A DNA stretch of 64,000 bases. Origin: a virus. Position numbers and translations under genes: made by a program. Below the pieces are notes generated by a model that saw nothing but the letters and a program-made list of their open reading frames with translations, was not told the DNA's origin and searched no databases. Positions within the stretch are counted from its first letter, which is position 1. Every line of letters begins with the position of its first letter. This document shows positions 25,590 through 33,463 of the stretch, one piece after another. The stretch spans positions 1 to 64,000 of the IMG/VR virus record IMGVR_UViG_3300027902_000001; one strand, written 5' to 3'.

Positions 25590-25662
25590 CGCGGTGGGGT
25601 GAGGCATTGCTGACCCGGAGGCGCAACGCCACCTGGATGTACCCAGTTGCTCCCCCACCGCG
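25590..25662 (-). ncRNA. Structured leader RNA ahead of the zinc-ribbon gene
   Basis: On the minus strand CGCGGTGGGG and CCCCACCGCG form a perfect 10-bp closing stem around about 53 bases. Inside are two short hairpins (CTGG-N6-CCAG and GGCG-TTG-CGCC), so the element can form a multi-way junction. It lies between the promoter at 25695-25723 and the ribosome site of the 25154-25561 gene. This is typical of a cis-acting regulatory leader; no known riboswitch class was recognised. Confidence 0.5.
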
Positions 25663-25694
25663 ACGCGTATGCCTGTGTGTCAGGCACAGATGCT

Positions 25695-25723
25695 ATTGTA
25701 GCACAACACGCTACAAATGTCAA
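25695..25723 (-). promoter_or_regulatory. Sigma70-type promoter with an inverted-repeat operator
   Basis: On the minus strand TTGACA (25723-25718), 17 bases and TACAAT (25700-25695). The spacer and -10 are covered by TTGTAGC-N7-GCTACAA (25696-25716), a perfect 7+7 inverted repeat. A related site lies at 38351-38371. A protein bound here would block RNA polymerase. Confidence 0.7.
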
Positions 25724-25757
25724 ATTGACGTATGCCGCCTTACAGCGCCGGGTGTCA

Positions 25758-26330
25758 TCAGCCGCCGCGCTCGCCGTGATAGGCTTCGCGGAGCGTCTTG
25801 ACCAACTTGCCCTTGACCCAACGCTTCTGGTCCTGGTATCCCATGCCGCGCTCGTAGCCGTCCAGAGTGAACTTCAGGCCCGGCCAGCGTGCGGCACAGG
25901 CGGCGATCACCGACGACGGCGGCGACCAGGCCGTCTCGAAGTGGACGACCAGAGTGTCTGGCTTGGGCTGCTCGTACTTGGTATCGCTGGCGTTCCACTT
26001 GGTATCCCAATGCTTGATGTGCCAGTCGTACCAGTTATCTGCGCCGTACGCGGCGATCCATTGCGCGCGCACGTCGGCGGGCACCGGGCCGCCACGCCCG
26101 AACTTGTCGGCAGAATCGGTCGGTGGGTAGTACGGCACGTCGCCGACGACGATATCGCGCAGCACATCCGGGCAGGGCAGGATAGCGTTGAAGTCGAATA
26201 CGAGTTGCGCATCGGCGTCTTTGTTGCGTGGATAGACTTCCTTAGCAGGTCGCAGCATCACGGTCATGAAGTCTGCGACGAGTTCCGATTGACCGACGAC
26301 CTTCAGGTCGCAACTGCACCAGTTAGGCAT
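25758..26330 (-). CDS. YubB/DUF1281-like ferredoxin-fold protein
   Basis: The 190-residue protein starts M-P-N-W-C-S-C, and later has W-D-T-K-W-N and V-H-F-E-T-A-W-S-P-P, then a Y-x-x-G-M-G ending. This set is characteristic of the YubB/DUF1281 family found on plasmids and phages. The family's role is unclear. GGAGG precedes the ATG. Confidence 0.65.
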   Translation of the reverse strand: MPNWCSCDLKVVGQSELVADFMTVMLRPAKEVYPRNKDADAQLVFDFNAILPCPDVLRDIVVGDVPYYPPTDSADKFGRGGPVPADVRAQWIAAYGADNWYDWHIKHWDTKWNASDTKYEQPKPDTLVVHFETAWSPPSSVIAACAARWPGLKFTLDGYERGMGYQDQKRWVKGKLVKTLREAYHGERGG

Positions 26331-26931
26331 CTTGATCCTCCGTTTCTTCCGGTTCTTCGTATACTGCCCGCCAGGCGTCGAAGGCGGTAAAGACACCGGC
26401 ATCCAGCGGCAGCGTGGCGATGCACGTGCAGGGATAGTAAACTGGCCCACCCTCGTAGCAGGGTTTTCCGTCCTGGCCGTAGCGATTGGTGGGGTCGGAT
26501 TCTTCTTGGAAGCCCCGCCACACTTCCAGGATCGAGTCGTCCAGGTTGGCGACGTAACCCCATTCGCAGAACAGCGAGTCACGGATGAAGTAGTTAGCGT
26601 CCAGGAGGATGCCGGTCGCCAGCATGGCTCCCATGTCACCTTGGGCTTTTCTGAGCAAGCAGTACCAGTTGTCGATGCGCCGATTATCCACGCTCAGGTC
26701 GGCATACTGGCGGCACTTGGCGATGTCCTCTGGCGTGGGCGTGCTGTCTTCGCTCACGGCGCGCAGCGCGCGCACCTGTGATCTCAGTTCGTCCGTGGTG
26801 TTGTCTGCCAACAGTTCGGCCAACTGCGCGGCGATCTCCGTCCCCAAGCCGGGCGGATAGCTATCGAAGTGATTGTAGGCCAGATAGTCATGGCCGTCCA
26901 ACCGCCAGCCGTAAGTACCTCTAGTACCCAT
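26323..26931 (-). CDS. Conserved phage early protein, unknown
   Basis: The 202-residue protein starts M-G-T-R-G-T-Y-G-W-R and contains Y-N-H-F-D-S-Y-P and W-G-Y-V-x-x-L-D, a set I associate with uncharacterised proteins of phages and bacteria. A trio of Cys occurs near residue 170. AGGAGG precedes the ATG. Function unknown. Confidence 0.55.
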   Translation of the reverse strand: MGTRGTYGWRLDGHDYLAYNHFDSYPPGLGTEIAAQLAELLADNTTDELRSQVRALRAVSEDSTPTPEDIAKCRQYADLSVDNRRIDNWYCLLRKAQGDMGAMLATGILLDANYFIRDSLFCEWGYVANLDDSILEVWRGFQEESDPTNRYGQDGKPCYEGGPVYYPCTCIATLPLDAGVFTAFDAWRAVYEEPEETEDQDA

Positions 26932-27229
26932 GTTGATCCTCCTGAGCGGCGGCGGCCGCGGCGACGTATTGCGCCGCATCGTCCAGCAGGGCGCGCGCGG
27001 CCTGAGCCGCAGCGGGCCGCCCGCACGTGTCCATGTAGTCAGCCTGGCCGCGCACCTGCTCCGCGGTCAGGCGACCGGTGATGTTGCCCGGTCGGACGGT
27101 GTAGCGCGTACCGTAGCCGGTGACGAAGTTGTACTGGCCGGGCAGATAGTTCGGCCCGGTGCAGACGGCGGGACCCAGCGCGGTCAGCCAGACCAGGTCG
27201 CCGGGCGCGAAGGTCTCGTCTTGGTTCAT
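26921..27229 (-). CDS. Small early protein with SH3-like start
   Basis: The 102-residue protein begins F-A-P-G-D-L-V-W-L, as in small KOW/SH3-like barrels, and ends in an Ala-rich helix. GGAGA precedes the ATG. Function unknown. Confidence 0.5.
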   Translation of the reverse strand: MNQDETFAPGDLVWLTALGPAVCTGPNYLPGQYNFVTGYGTRYTVRPGNITGRLTAEQVRGQADYMDTCGRPAAAQAARALLDDAAQYVAAAAAAQEDQHGY

Positions 27230-27471
27230 GGTGCGTCTCCGTAGTGCTTGGGGTGATCCGACCAGTGGCGGTCGTAGGGCGTCGGCGCGTCCGGGTCATC
27301 TTTGAGCAGGTCTTGCAGGCGCGCGTAGGCGCGGCTGTCGATCACGTCGCCTTGGTACAGCGCCTTGAGCAGGTCGCGCAGGGCGGCTTCGAGCCGCGCG
27401 ACTTGCTGGCCGATCTCCAGGAGTTCGTCGGCCAGCTTTTCTTTGGTGGTTTCGTCGTAGCATTGGGTCAT
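27226..27471 (-). CDS. Small coiled-coil protein
   Basis: The 81-residue protein has a coiled coil at residues 8-45 and an acidic C-terminus. GGAGG precedes the ATG. The stop overlaps the next start. Function unknown. Confidence 0.5.
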   Translation of the reverse strand: MTQCYDETTKEKLADELLEIGQQVARLEAALRDLLKALYQGDVIDSRAYARLQDLLKDDPDAPTPYDRHWSDHPKHYGDAP

Positions 27472-27902
27472 AGCGCAGCCTCCATAGTGGCAAAGACCGA
27501 CTCGTAGCGGGGCCGGTACAAGTCGGTCGAGTCCGCGATCAAGTTCGGGTCGGCGGTGTTCAGGAAACGTAGGTGTTCTAGCCACAGCAGTTCCCGTTGT
27601 GCATCCAACAGCAGGAACGCCAGGTGGCGCAGTTGTGGTTCGGCGGCGAGGCGGGCGCGGGCAGCCTCCTCAGCCAGCCGCGCGCCGCGCCGGTAGAGTT
27701 CGTCCAGCATGAACTGGACAGCATCGTCGTAGTGCCGGTGATACCAGGCCGGCAACTTCCCCTGGGCGTATGCTTGATGCTCCCACGCGTCCACCGCGGC
27801 GTCGGCCCAGGCCAGGATGTCGTAATCCTCATCGCTCAGCGGGACTTGGGCCGCGTGCGTGGCTTGTGCGCGCAGCCAATTCTCTTGTTCGTCGGTCAAC
27901 AT
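27468..27902 (-). CDS. Helical early protein, unknown
   Basis: The 144-residue protein starts at the ATG with AGGAGA upstream and is almost wholly helical, with many Arg, Glu and Trp. No motif recognised. Confidence 0.5.
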   Translation of the reverse strand: MLTDEQENWLRAQATHAAQVPLSDEDYDILAWADAAVDAWEHQAYAQGKLPAWYHRHYDDAVQFMLDELYRRGARLAEEAARARLAAEPQLRHLAFLLLDAQRELLWLEHLRFLNTADPNLIADSTDLYRPRYESVFATMEAAL

Positions 27903-27910
27903 GGCATCTC

Positions 27911-28132
27911 CTATGCGGACTGCGGCGCGTCCCAACCGATCTGCTTGCTGGTCGCGCTGTGTGCGGCGGCGCCGATCTCCGCACGCTTCTCCTTCATTTT
28001 GGCGGCAAAGTAATCGCCGGTGAAGCCTTGGAACCAACGCGAGCCGACTGGCTCGAAGCGCCAAAGATAGAGCATGTGGTCGTAGCTCATCTGGTCGATA
28101 AGTCGGCATAGTTGTTCTTCTTCAGTTGTCAT
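27911..28132 (-). CDS. Small early protein, unknown
   Basis: The 73-residue protein has L-C-R-L-I-D-Q-M-S-Y-D-H-M near its start, resembling a helical interaction segment. AGGAGG precedes the ATG. Function unknown. Confidence 0.5.
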   Translation of the reverse strand: MTTEEEQLCRLIDQMSYDHMLYLWRFEPVGSRWFQGFTGDYFAAKMKEKRAEIGAAAHSATSKQIGWDAPQSA

Positions 28133-28140
28133 GGAACCTC

Positions 28141-28362
28141 CTAGTAGCCCAGGTGGTACACGTGGCCGGTGGGTGCGTAGGACGTATGGGGATACTCGCC
28201 TACGCCGACGATCTCGGCCAGGGTGATCTTGGTGCGCGTCAGTTCTGTGACGCGCACCAGTCCGCCGATGCTGCTGCCGCCGTCGCTGTAACCTTCGTGC
28301 AGCAGCAGGATGTCGCCGACGCGCAGCGTGCGCGTCTTGACGGGTGGTTGTGGTTTGGGCAT
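28141..28362 (-). CDS. Small SH3-like early protein
   Basis: The 73-residue protein has L-R-V-G-D-I-L-L-L-H-E-G and a beta-rich tail, consistent with a small barrel. AGGGGG precedes the ATG. Function unknown. Confidence 0.5.
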   Translation of the reverse strand: MPKPQPPVKTRTLRVGDILLLHEGYSDGGSSIGGLVRVTELTRTKITLAEIVGVGEYPHTSYAPTGHVYHLGY

Positions 28363-28371
28363 GTTATCCCC

Positions 28372-28530
28372 CTAGTGGTGGTTTGCGAGCGCCATCAGCA
28401 CGATGGCGGCCACGACGATGCCGACGCCGGCCAGCGACCAGAGGACGTACTGGCCGCAGGTCGCGCCTTGCGGCGCGGCGGGTGTGTGTCGATAGCGTGG
28501 TGGGTTGTGGCGCAGGGTGCGTCTACGCAT
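28372..28530 (-). CDS. 52-residue membrane protein
   Basis: ATG with GGAGCC upstream; a basic first half (R-R-R-T-L-R-H) and one hydrophobic helix (residues 29-49). TAG stop forms part of the next ribosome site (TAGGGGG). Function unknown. Confidence 0.5.
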   Translation of the reverse strand: MRRRTLRHNPPRYRHTPAAPQGATCGQYVLWSLAGVGIVVAAIVLMALANHH

Positions 28531-28885
28531 GGTCGGCTCCGTCTGTGGGCGTCAGTTCGGCCAGGATCGCACTGTAGCGACCGGGCGTCAGTTCGGTTTG
28601 GGCCAGGGCCCGATAGGCTTGGCGCTCAAAGTAGCGCAGGATGTCAGCGTGGATCGTGTCGTCCAGCGCGGCGTGAGAGAATTCCAACAGGCTCTCCAAC
28701 TCCTTGATGACCGCGCGATAGCCGGCCGGCTCCAGCCCGGCGCAGCCATTGACGCATGCCATCGCGCGGTCGTAGTCGTCTAGTTCCAGCGTCACCGGTC
28801 CGAGCATCCGGCCCCTGCGGTCGCGCTGGACCCGGTGGGTATCGTGCTGCCAGATGTGTTTCCAGGGTTCAGGACTCCAGGTCAT
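28523..28885 (-). CDS. Small early protein with A-C-V-N-G-C-A-G motif
   Basis: The 120-residue protein has A-M-A-C-V-N-G-C-A-G-L near residue 42, a stretch common in small phage proteins of unknown function, then a helical region. GGAGG precedes the ATG. Confidence 0.55.
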   Translation of the reverse strand: MTWSPEPWKHIWQHDTHRVQRDRRGRMLGPVTLELDDYDRAMACVNGCAGLEPAGYRAVIKELESLLEFSHAALDDTIHADILRYFERQAYRALAQTELTPGRYSAILAELTPTDGADHA

Positions 28886-29033
28886 GGTGATCCCTCCGGT
28901 TGAGATAGTTGACGGCTATAACACACGCACCCGCGCCGAGCACCAAGGGGACGGCCACCGCCAGGTGGTTCACGCCGGTGGCCAGGCCGAGCAGAAACAC
29001 GGCGATCACGTAGAGCCAGTCGTGGTTGTGCAT
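28869..29033 (-). CDS. Small two-helix membrane protein
   Basis: The 54-residue protein starts at the ATG next to the previous stop and has two short hydrophobic helices (residues 6-22 and 26-42). The ribosome site is weak. Function unknown. Confidence 0.45.
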   Translation of the reverse strand: MHNHDWLYVIAVFLLGLATGVNHLAVAVPLVLGAGACVIAVNYLNRRDHHDLES

Positions 29034-29035
29034 GG

Positions 29036-29293
29036 TCAATCCGCGAGCCAGAAGCCCGCCTCCTTGTATTCGGCTGCGGTCAGATGCGTGATCTTGGTGG
29101 CCGCGGGGATGCAAAGGCCGAGCGGTCTGTCGTCCAGCCATGTCACCTGATCGGCGCGTACCAGGTCAAGACTGCCGTCGCGGTGCAGATAGGTGATCCG
29201 CATGTCGGGCCATTCCGACGCGCTGACGCGCCGGCCAAAGATCGGTTGGCGTGACCGCATGTCGCGGTCGTCGCGATGGGTAGTGGTTTTCAT
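29036..29293 (-). CDS. Small early protein, unknown
   Basis: The 85-residue protein has a basic start and a beta-rich middle. AAGGAG precedes the ATG. No family recognised. Confidence 0.5.
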   Translation of the reverse strand: MKTTTHRDDRDMRSRQPIFGRRVSASEWPDMRITYLHRDGSLDLVRADQVTWLDDRPLGLCIPAATKITHLTAAEYKEAGFWLAD

Positions 29294-29320
29294 TTCTTCT
29301 CCTTGAGTAGTATGCGCGCC

Positions 29321-30103
29321 TCAGCGCGCCAGTCCGAGCCGTGACGCGATGTAGACCCACGTCGCACGGCGTAGTTGCTTGCCGACCACAGCCAGCAGCG
29401 GCGCGTCGTCCGGCGTGCGCGTGTGCTGGAGCAACTCGAAGGCCAGTTGCCGGGGCAGCGGACCCAGCGGCGACTTGGGATCGACGATCACATTCGCCAG
29501 CAGCGAGGGCACCAGGTAGCCCTCCGCGATGTGCGACTGGATGTGATCGTTTTGGGTGGTATCGCCCCAGGTTTGACCGTCCTCGTTCACCATGCAGCAG
29601 TACCAGCAATCGCCGCTACCGGGTGCGGGCAGGCTGCCGGCTAGCAGTGCGTCCACCAGATGCTTGACGTAGGCTTTGGCGTCCTTGGTCAACTGCGCCT
29701 GGCGATCAGCGGCATCCTGGTTGACGCCCTCGACGCGGCCGTCCGGGTAGACGGTGCAGCCGTCGGCGAATGAGTAGGAGGGGATGGGCGCTCCCGGTGC
29801 GGAGTAGAAATACAGCCGCCACTGACCCTTCTCTGACCAGACCCGCCAGTGATTGCCGGCCACGGCCAGCCGCAGCACCTTGTTGATGCGATCCTGGGTG
29901 GTCGCGGTGCGCCAGCCGCCGGTGTTGAGCGTGACGCGCCCATCCGGGTAGCAGGCCGCGATGTCGGTGTTATGCAGCACCGCGGCGATGTGCGGGTCCA
30001 CCCCGATAATCCGGCGCACGCGCGTGTTATTACCCCACGCGCGCTCCATTTTGGACTGGCCCGCTTCGATATGGGCCAGCAGTTGCGAGTATGCAGTTTC
30101 CAT
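29321..30103 (-). CDS. Conserved early phage protein, unknown
   Basis: The 260-residue protein has V-T-L-N-T-G-G-W-R-T-A-T-T-Q-D-R-I-N near residue 58 and C-W-Y-C near residue 167. The first segment recurs in hypothetical proteins of diverse phages. GGAGG precedes the ATG. Function unknown. Confidence 0.55.
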   Translation of the reverse strand: METAYSQLLAHIEAGQSKMERAWGNNTRVRRIIGVDPHIAAVLHNTDIAACYPDGRVTLNTGGWRTATTQDRINKVLRLAVAGNHWRVWSEKGQWRLYFYSAPGAPIPSYSFADGCTVYPDGRVEGVNQDAADRQAQLTKDAKAYVKHLVDALLAGSLPAPGSGDCWYCCMVNEDGQTWGDTTQNDHIQSHIAEGYLVPSLLANVIVDPKSPLGPLPRQLAFELLQHTRTPDDAPLLAVVGKQLRRATWVYIASRLGLAR

Positions 30104-30127
30104 GTGATCCTCCTGAGACGGTATGGG

Positions 30128-30349
30128 TTACGCGACGAGTGCGTCCAGTTCGGTTTGCGGCACAGTCTTGGCTTGTGCGCCAGCCAGCCAACGGTTGATG
30201 TGTTTCGACGTGGTTTTGCTGTAAGACTGCCCGGTGCGGATGTACTTGCCGTCAACGTACGCGGCGACCGGCGTGGAGTACGAAAACAGGATCGTCGCGC
30301 GCTCTGTATGTAACTCCGTCTGATTGCTGCCAATGGGTATAAGTTGCAT
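30128..30349 (-). CDS. Small conserved phage protein, unknown
   Basis: The 73-residue protein carries I-L-F-S-Y-S-T-P-V-A-A and S-K-T-T-S-K-H-I-N-R-W-L, a pairing often seen in small phage proteins of unknown role. AGGAGG precedes the ATG. Confidence 0.6.
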   Translation of the reverse strand: MQLIPIGSNQTELHTERATILFSYSTPVAAYVDGKYIRTGQSYSKTTSKHINRWLAGAQAKTVPQTELDALVA

Positions 30350-30358
30350 GGTATCCTC

Positions 30359-30703
30359 CTACAGCAGGTGCGCGCCCAACCGCGCCGCCACGTCGCCCCA
30401 ACAGCCGACGCGGTATGTTTCGGTCAGGTAGTCGTACAGCAGGGTCGTGTCATACGTGTTGCCCTGGTTGACGTAGCTCAGCCTGGGATGGCCTCCCAGG
30501 CGCTTATCCCACACGTACTCGACGCCGTGGCCGTCAATGTCATCGTTGCAGGCTTGCAGGATGCGGTCGCTGCGCGACCAGCCATCAGTCAGGCTGGTAA
30601 CTGGAATCGGCCCGCCGTGGATGTAGTCGCGCAGGCGGGCGGAGGCTTCCCAGGTCATGCCCCGGATGAGCATGAGCCGCTTGGATGATGGTGCTCTAGG
30701 CAT
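30359..30703 (-). CDS. Small early protein, unknown
   Basis: The 114-residue protein has no recognised motif. GGGAG precedes the ATG, which overlaps the preceding gene by 8 bases. Function unknown. Confidence 0.5.
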   Translation of the reverse strand: MPRAPSSKRLMLIRGMTWEASARLRDYIHGGPIPVTSLTDGWSRSDRILQACNDDIDGHGVEYVWDKRLGGHPRLSYVNQGNTYDTTLLYDYLTETYRVGCWGDVAARLGAHLL

Positions 30704-30890
30704 GGTTGACGCTCCCGGCCGCGGCGCGACGATCCAGTTCGTCGTCGATGTGGACGGTCTCGGCTTCGTCCTTCAGGATCGCAATTATCTCGGCGGCAGG
30801 CAAGCCTGATGCGTCGATGGCGGCGTGCAAGGCGCGCCGGAAGTTGATCCGTTGCGCGCGCTCCAATGGTGCGGCTTCGATATGATCCAT
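30696..30890 (-). CDS. Small helical early protein downstream of a ribozyme-like RNA
   Basis: The 64-residue protein is helical and acidic at the end. AAGGAGG precedes the ATG. Its message would start as the 3' product of the ribozyme-like element at 30901-30973. Function unknown. Confidence 0.5.
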   Translation of the reverse strand: MDHIEAAPLERAQRINFRRALHAAIDASGLPAAEIIAILKDEAETVHIDDELDRRAAAGSVNHA

Positions 30891-30900
30891 GTGTTTCCTC

Positions 30901-30973
30901 CTTGACCTGGCTCGTTCAGCGCCGGGCAGTCATCCCCGGTCAGAGCCGCGGCCTCCCGACCGCAGCTTTCGCC
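30901..30973 (-). ncRNA. Hammerhead-like ribozyme candidate (copy 1)
   Basis: Read on the minus strand: stem II strand GGC, then GAAA; stem III GCTGCGG/CCGCGGC; then U-C, the expected cleavage site after 30943; stem I T-G-(A)-CCGGG paired with CCCGGCG with one bulged A; then C-U-G-A-A-C-G-A and GCC closing stem II. The stem I loop GATGACTG can pair with CAGGTCA downstream, as in pseudoknotted type II hammerheads. The core has one extra A compared with CUGANGA. A second copy with different stem sequences lies at 34225-34297. Confidence 0.6.
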
Positions 30974-30976
30974 TGT

Positions 30977-31195
30977 TCAATCCCCATCATCCTCTTGCTT
31001 GTCACGACCATAGCGATTGCGCAGTACGTAACCGTGGCGGCGTGCATAGGTACGCCAGAAGGCCCGGCTTTGCGCGCCCAGGTCGCCGTGGTAAAACCAT
31101 GACGCGCCCCCATCGGTGGATTGGCTGGCGCAGAAACCATCGCCAAATGGGTCGCCGTTGGGGTAGATTTCAAGGATGTCGGCAGGATTACGCAT
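30977..31195 (-). CDS. Small early protein, unknown
   Basis: The 72-residue protein has AAGGAGG before its ATG and an acidic tail (D-K-Q-E-D-D-G-D). The stop lies 4 bases before the ribozyme-like element. Function unknown. Confidence 0.5.
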   Translation of the reverse strand: MRNPADILEIYPNGDPFGDGFCASQSTDGGASWFYHGDLGAQSRAFWRTYARRHGYVLRNRYGRDKQEDDGD

Positions 31196-31436
31196 GGTTG
31201 GCCTCCTTGGATTTATGCGTGGTCAGGTCGGCGCGACAGTAGCGGCACTCGTGGTAGATAGCGCAGCCGTCCTCCCAACTGACGCCGACCAGTATGGTGC
31301 CGGTCAACTTCTGAAACGGCATACCAGGTGGCACGCGGTCAGCCGGCACGGCCATCATGCCGTAGATCAAGCCCCGGCTCCGATCCTCGTGGTAGGACTC
31401 CCGGCAACCGTCATCGCAGAACTTACGCTGACTCAT
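31188..31436 (-). CDS. Small zinc-binding-like protein
   Basis: The 82-residue protein has F-C-D-D-G-C near its start and C-R-Y-C-R near residue 68, suggesting a four-Cys metal site. GGAGG precedes the ATG. Function unknown. Confidence 0.55.
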   Translation of the reverse strand: MSQRKFCDDGCRESYHEDRSRGLIYGMMAVPADRVPPGMPFQKLTGTILVGVSWEDGCAIYHECRYCRADLTTHKSKEANHA

Positions 31437-31438
31437 GG

Positions 31439-31636
31439 TTAGCCTCCGTAGTGCCAGACTTGGGTGCCGACCGGCAGGCGCTTGCACTTGGGTCCGCCAT
31501 GCCAGTCACGCAGGTATGACCGGAACTCCTGCTCGCCGATGGGTTCACGGAACTCGAATGCGCCCAGCGCGTAGGCGTCCAGCGAAAACTTGGCCGACCA
31601 ACGTGCGCTTTTACGGGACATGCTACGCTGGCTCAT
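31439..31636 (-). CDS. Small basic protein, unknown
   Basis: The 65-residue protein starts at the ATG with GGGAGG upstream, overlapping the ATPase gene end by 14 bases. It has a basic start and an aromatic, Gly-rich end. Function unknown. Confidence 0.5.
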   Translation of the reverse strand: MSQRSMSRKSARWSAKFSLDAYALGAFEFREPIGEQEFRSYLRDWHGGPKCKRLPVGTQVWHYGG

Positions 31637-33092
31637 GGTTGGCCTCCCGCCACGCGCAGTACATCTTACGCGCCTTGATGTAGATGCTCGGATCGTCGGC
31701 GCAGTATTCCATGACGCCGACCGACAACTCACTGATCTGGTTGGCGTGTTTGCGCGTGCAGTCGCTCGCGCCCTCACTGGCGACGTGGGCCGCCTCATGG
31801 ATGACGACGGTGACGAAGCGTTCCCACGACCACTGGGAGATGTGGTCAGTATTCAGGATGATGCGGGTGGCGTCACCTGCGCCGTCGCACTCGTCCTTGA
31901 GCGCCCGACCCTCGATGGGCGTTTCGACCATGCCGCAACACGCCAGTAGGGTCTGCGCGGCGTGCAGCACCGGCTCCGGGATGGGTTTTTGGAGCGCCTG
32001 TTGCGCCTTGACCGTCACGATTTCGGAGACGTTAGGGATGGCGTCCGTCACCCACGCCGGCGGCGCGTAGTAGCCGGTCAGCACCTTACTGTTGGTCATC
32101 GCCGACGCGTCGGCAATCTGGGCCGCGTCGTCCGCACGCGTGGTGGCCCAGGACAGCTTCTTGAGACCCGCGGTCATCTTGAACTGCTTGACGCCGGCCG
32201 CGACAATGCGGGCCGGGGGCGCTTGCATGAACCGGAACTCCTCCGGTTGCGCGCCGTAGTTGGCGGCGTATTTGAGGACGGCGGCGATAGCGTCGGCGTC
32301 CGCGTAGCGGGCGAAGATTTCGCCGCATTCGGTGCGGACGTGCTCCCAGGAGAAGGCGGCCCGGTCGCGGCCGGGCGATTGGGACACGTTGTAGCTGAGC
32401 GCCAGGTTCCACTGCTCGCCGACCCGTTGGCCGCGACTGTACAACTGGCCGGCTTCGGTGATGATCAGCGGCGAGGACGCCTTGGGTGGCCGGTCGGCCA
32501 GGTTGACGCCGACTGCCGCCAGCTTGCACTGCAAGTGCGGATAGACGGCGTAGTTGAGGCCCGGATGGCGGGCGAAGGCTTCATAGGCGTTGGCCGCGTC
32601 CCGCGCTACGCCCGGCCCGGCATACGACCAGTAGGTGCCGCGGCGGGGCGTGGCAGTCTGGTACACGTCCAGCGTGAGCACCTGCTTGCCTCCGCCGTTA
32701 TAGTTGGCCAGCCGACCGGTCATGAGCCAGTCCTGGGACGCCAGCAGCTTGACGAAACCGCTGCGCGCGGCGACCAAACTGGAGATCATTTCGCCTTCGC
32801 CGTGCTCGCCGACCGTGGCGTCGTCGCCACGCTTGCCGGACTGGCCCAGCAAAAGGATGGTGTCCAGATCGACGCCGCGGCCGCTGTCGGCCAGGGTGAT
32901 GTGGTCGGCGTCGATCACGGTCAGGGCGGGCGCGCACTTGGCCGTCAGGCACTCGTCAAGTTGGTTCTGGACGGATTCCTTGACGGCCTTGGCCGCGTCC
33001 CAATCCGGCACGTAGTCGGCGCTGAGAATGGTCTGGATGGTTTGCGCGTAGGCGTAGGTACGCCCATCCAGGACGATGTTAGTCGGTGACAT
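31623..33092 (-). CDS. GHKL ATPase fused to an HExxH metallopeptidase-like domain
   Basis: The 489-residue protein has GHKL (Hsp90/histidine-kinase fold) ATP-site motifs. K-E-S-V-Q-N-Q-L-D-E (38-47) is the N-box, A-D-S-G-R-G-V-D (68-75) the first Gly motif, and G-E-H-G-E-G-E-M (95-102) the second. The last 80 residues carry V-I-H-E-A-A-H (HEAAH at 432-436), the zinc site of metallopeptidases, plus nearby His and Glu. GHKL proteins such as T4 rIIA exist in phages, but I know of no described GHKL-HExxH fusion of this kind. GGGGAGGAG precedes the ATG. Domain calls are motif-based; activity is inferred. Confidence 0.65.
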   Translation of the reverse strand: MSPTNIVLDGRTYAYAQTIQTILSADYVPDWDAAKAVKESVQNQLDECLTAKCAPALTVIDADHITLADSGRGVDLDTILLLGQSGKRGDDATVGEHGEGEMISSLVAARSGFVKLLASQDWLMTGRLANYNGGGKQVLTLDVYQTATPRRGTYWSYAGPGVARDAANAYEAFARHPGLNYAVYPHLQCKLAAVGVNLADRPPKASSPLIITEAGQLYSRGQRVGEQWNLALSYNVSQSPGRDRAAFSWEHVRTECGEIFARYADADAIAAVLKYAANYGAQPEEFRFMQAPPARIVAAGVKQFKMTAGLKKLSWATTRADDAAQIADASAMTNSKVLTGYYAPPAWVTDAIPNVSEIVTVKAQQALQKPIPEPVLHAAQTLLACCGMVETPIEGRALKDECDGAGDATRIILNTDHISQWSWERFVTVVIHEAAHVASEGASDCTRKHANQISELSVGVMEYCADDPSIYIKARKMYCAWREANHEPA

Positions 33093-33399
33093 CGGACTCC
33101 TCCCCTGCTTTGATCTGTGCGGCGCGCACCGCGGCCATACGTGCGGTCATGCGCTTGACGCTGCGCAAGTTGTAACCGAGCGACTCCAGTTCCTCTTTCA
33201 GGTCGGCGTATTCGTTTGGCGCGGCCGGCCTGGTCCAGCCGGTGATGCCAACTGATGCCGCGCCATGCTGACCGACGTGCATGCAGGACAACATCCTGTA
33301 GTAACCATCTGCGATCTCCGGGAACAACGCAATGACATCTCCGTCGCCGTCCTTGAACTTGCGGAAGATGACGGTGGTCTGTGCAGTGTCTTGCTCCAT
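33079..33399 (-). CDS. Small conserved early protein, unknown
   Basis: The 106-residue protein starts at the ATG with AGGAGGATTATT upstream. It has I-F-R-K-F-K-D-G-D-G-D-V-I-A-L-F-P near its start, a segment seen in small phage/bacterial proteins of unknown role, then C-M-H-V-G-Q-H-G. It overlaps the ATPase start by 14 bases. Confidence 0.6.
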   Translation of the reverse strand: MEQDTAQTTVIFRKFKDGDGDVIALFPEIADGYYRMLSCMHVGQHGAASVGITGWTRPAAPNEYADLKEELESLGYNLRSVKRMTARMAAVRAAQIKAGEESDVTD

Positions 33400-33463
33400 A
33401 ATAATCCTCCTGAGAGCGTATGTTGGATAGCACCTGACGCGCCATCTTGCTGCGCGTCCATGA

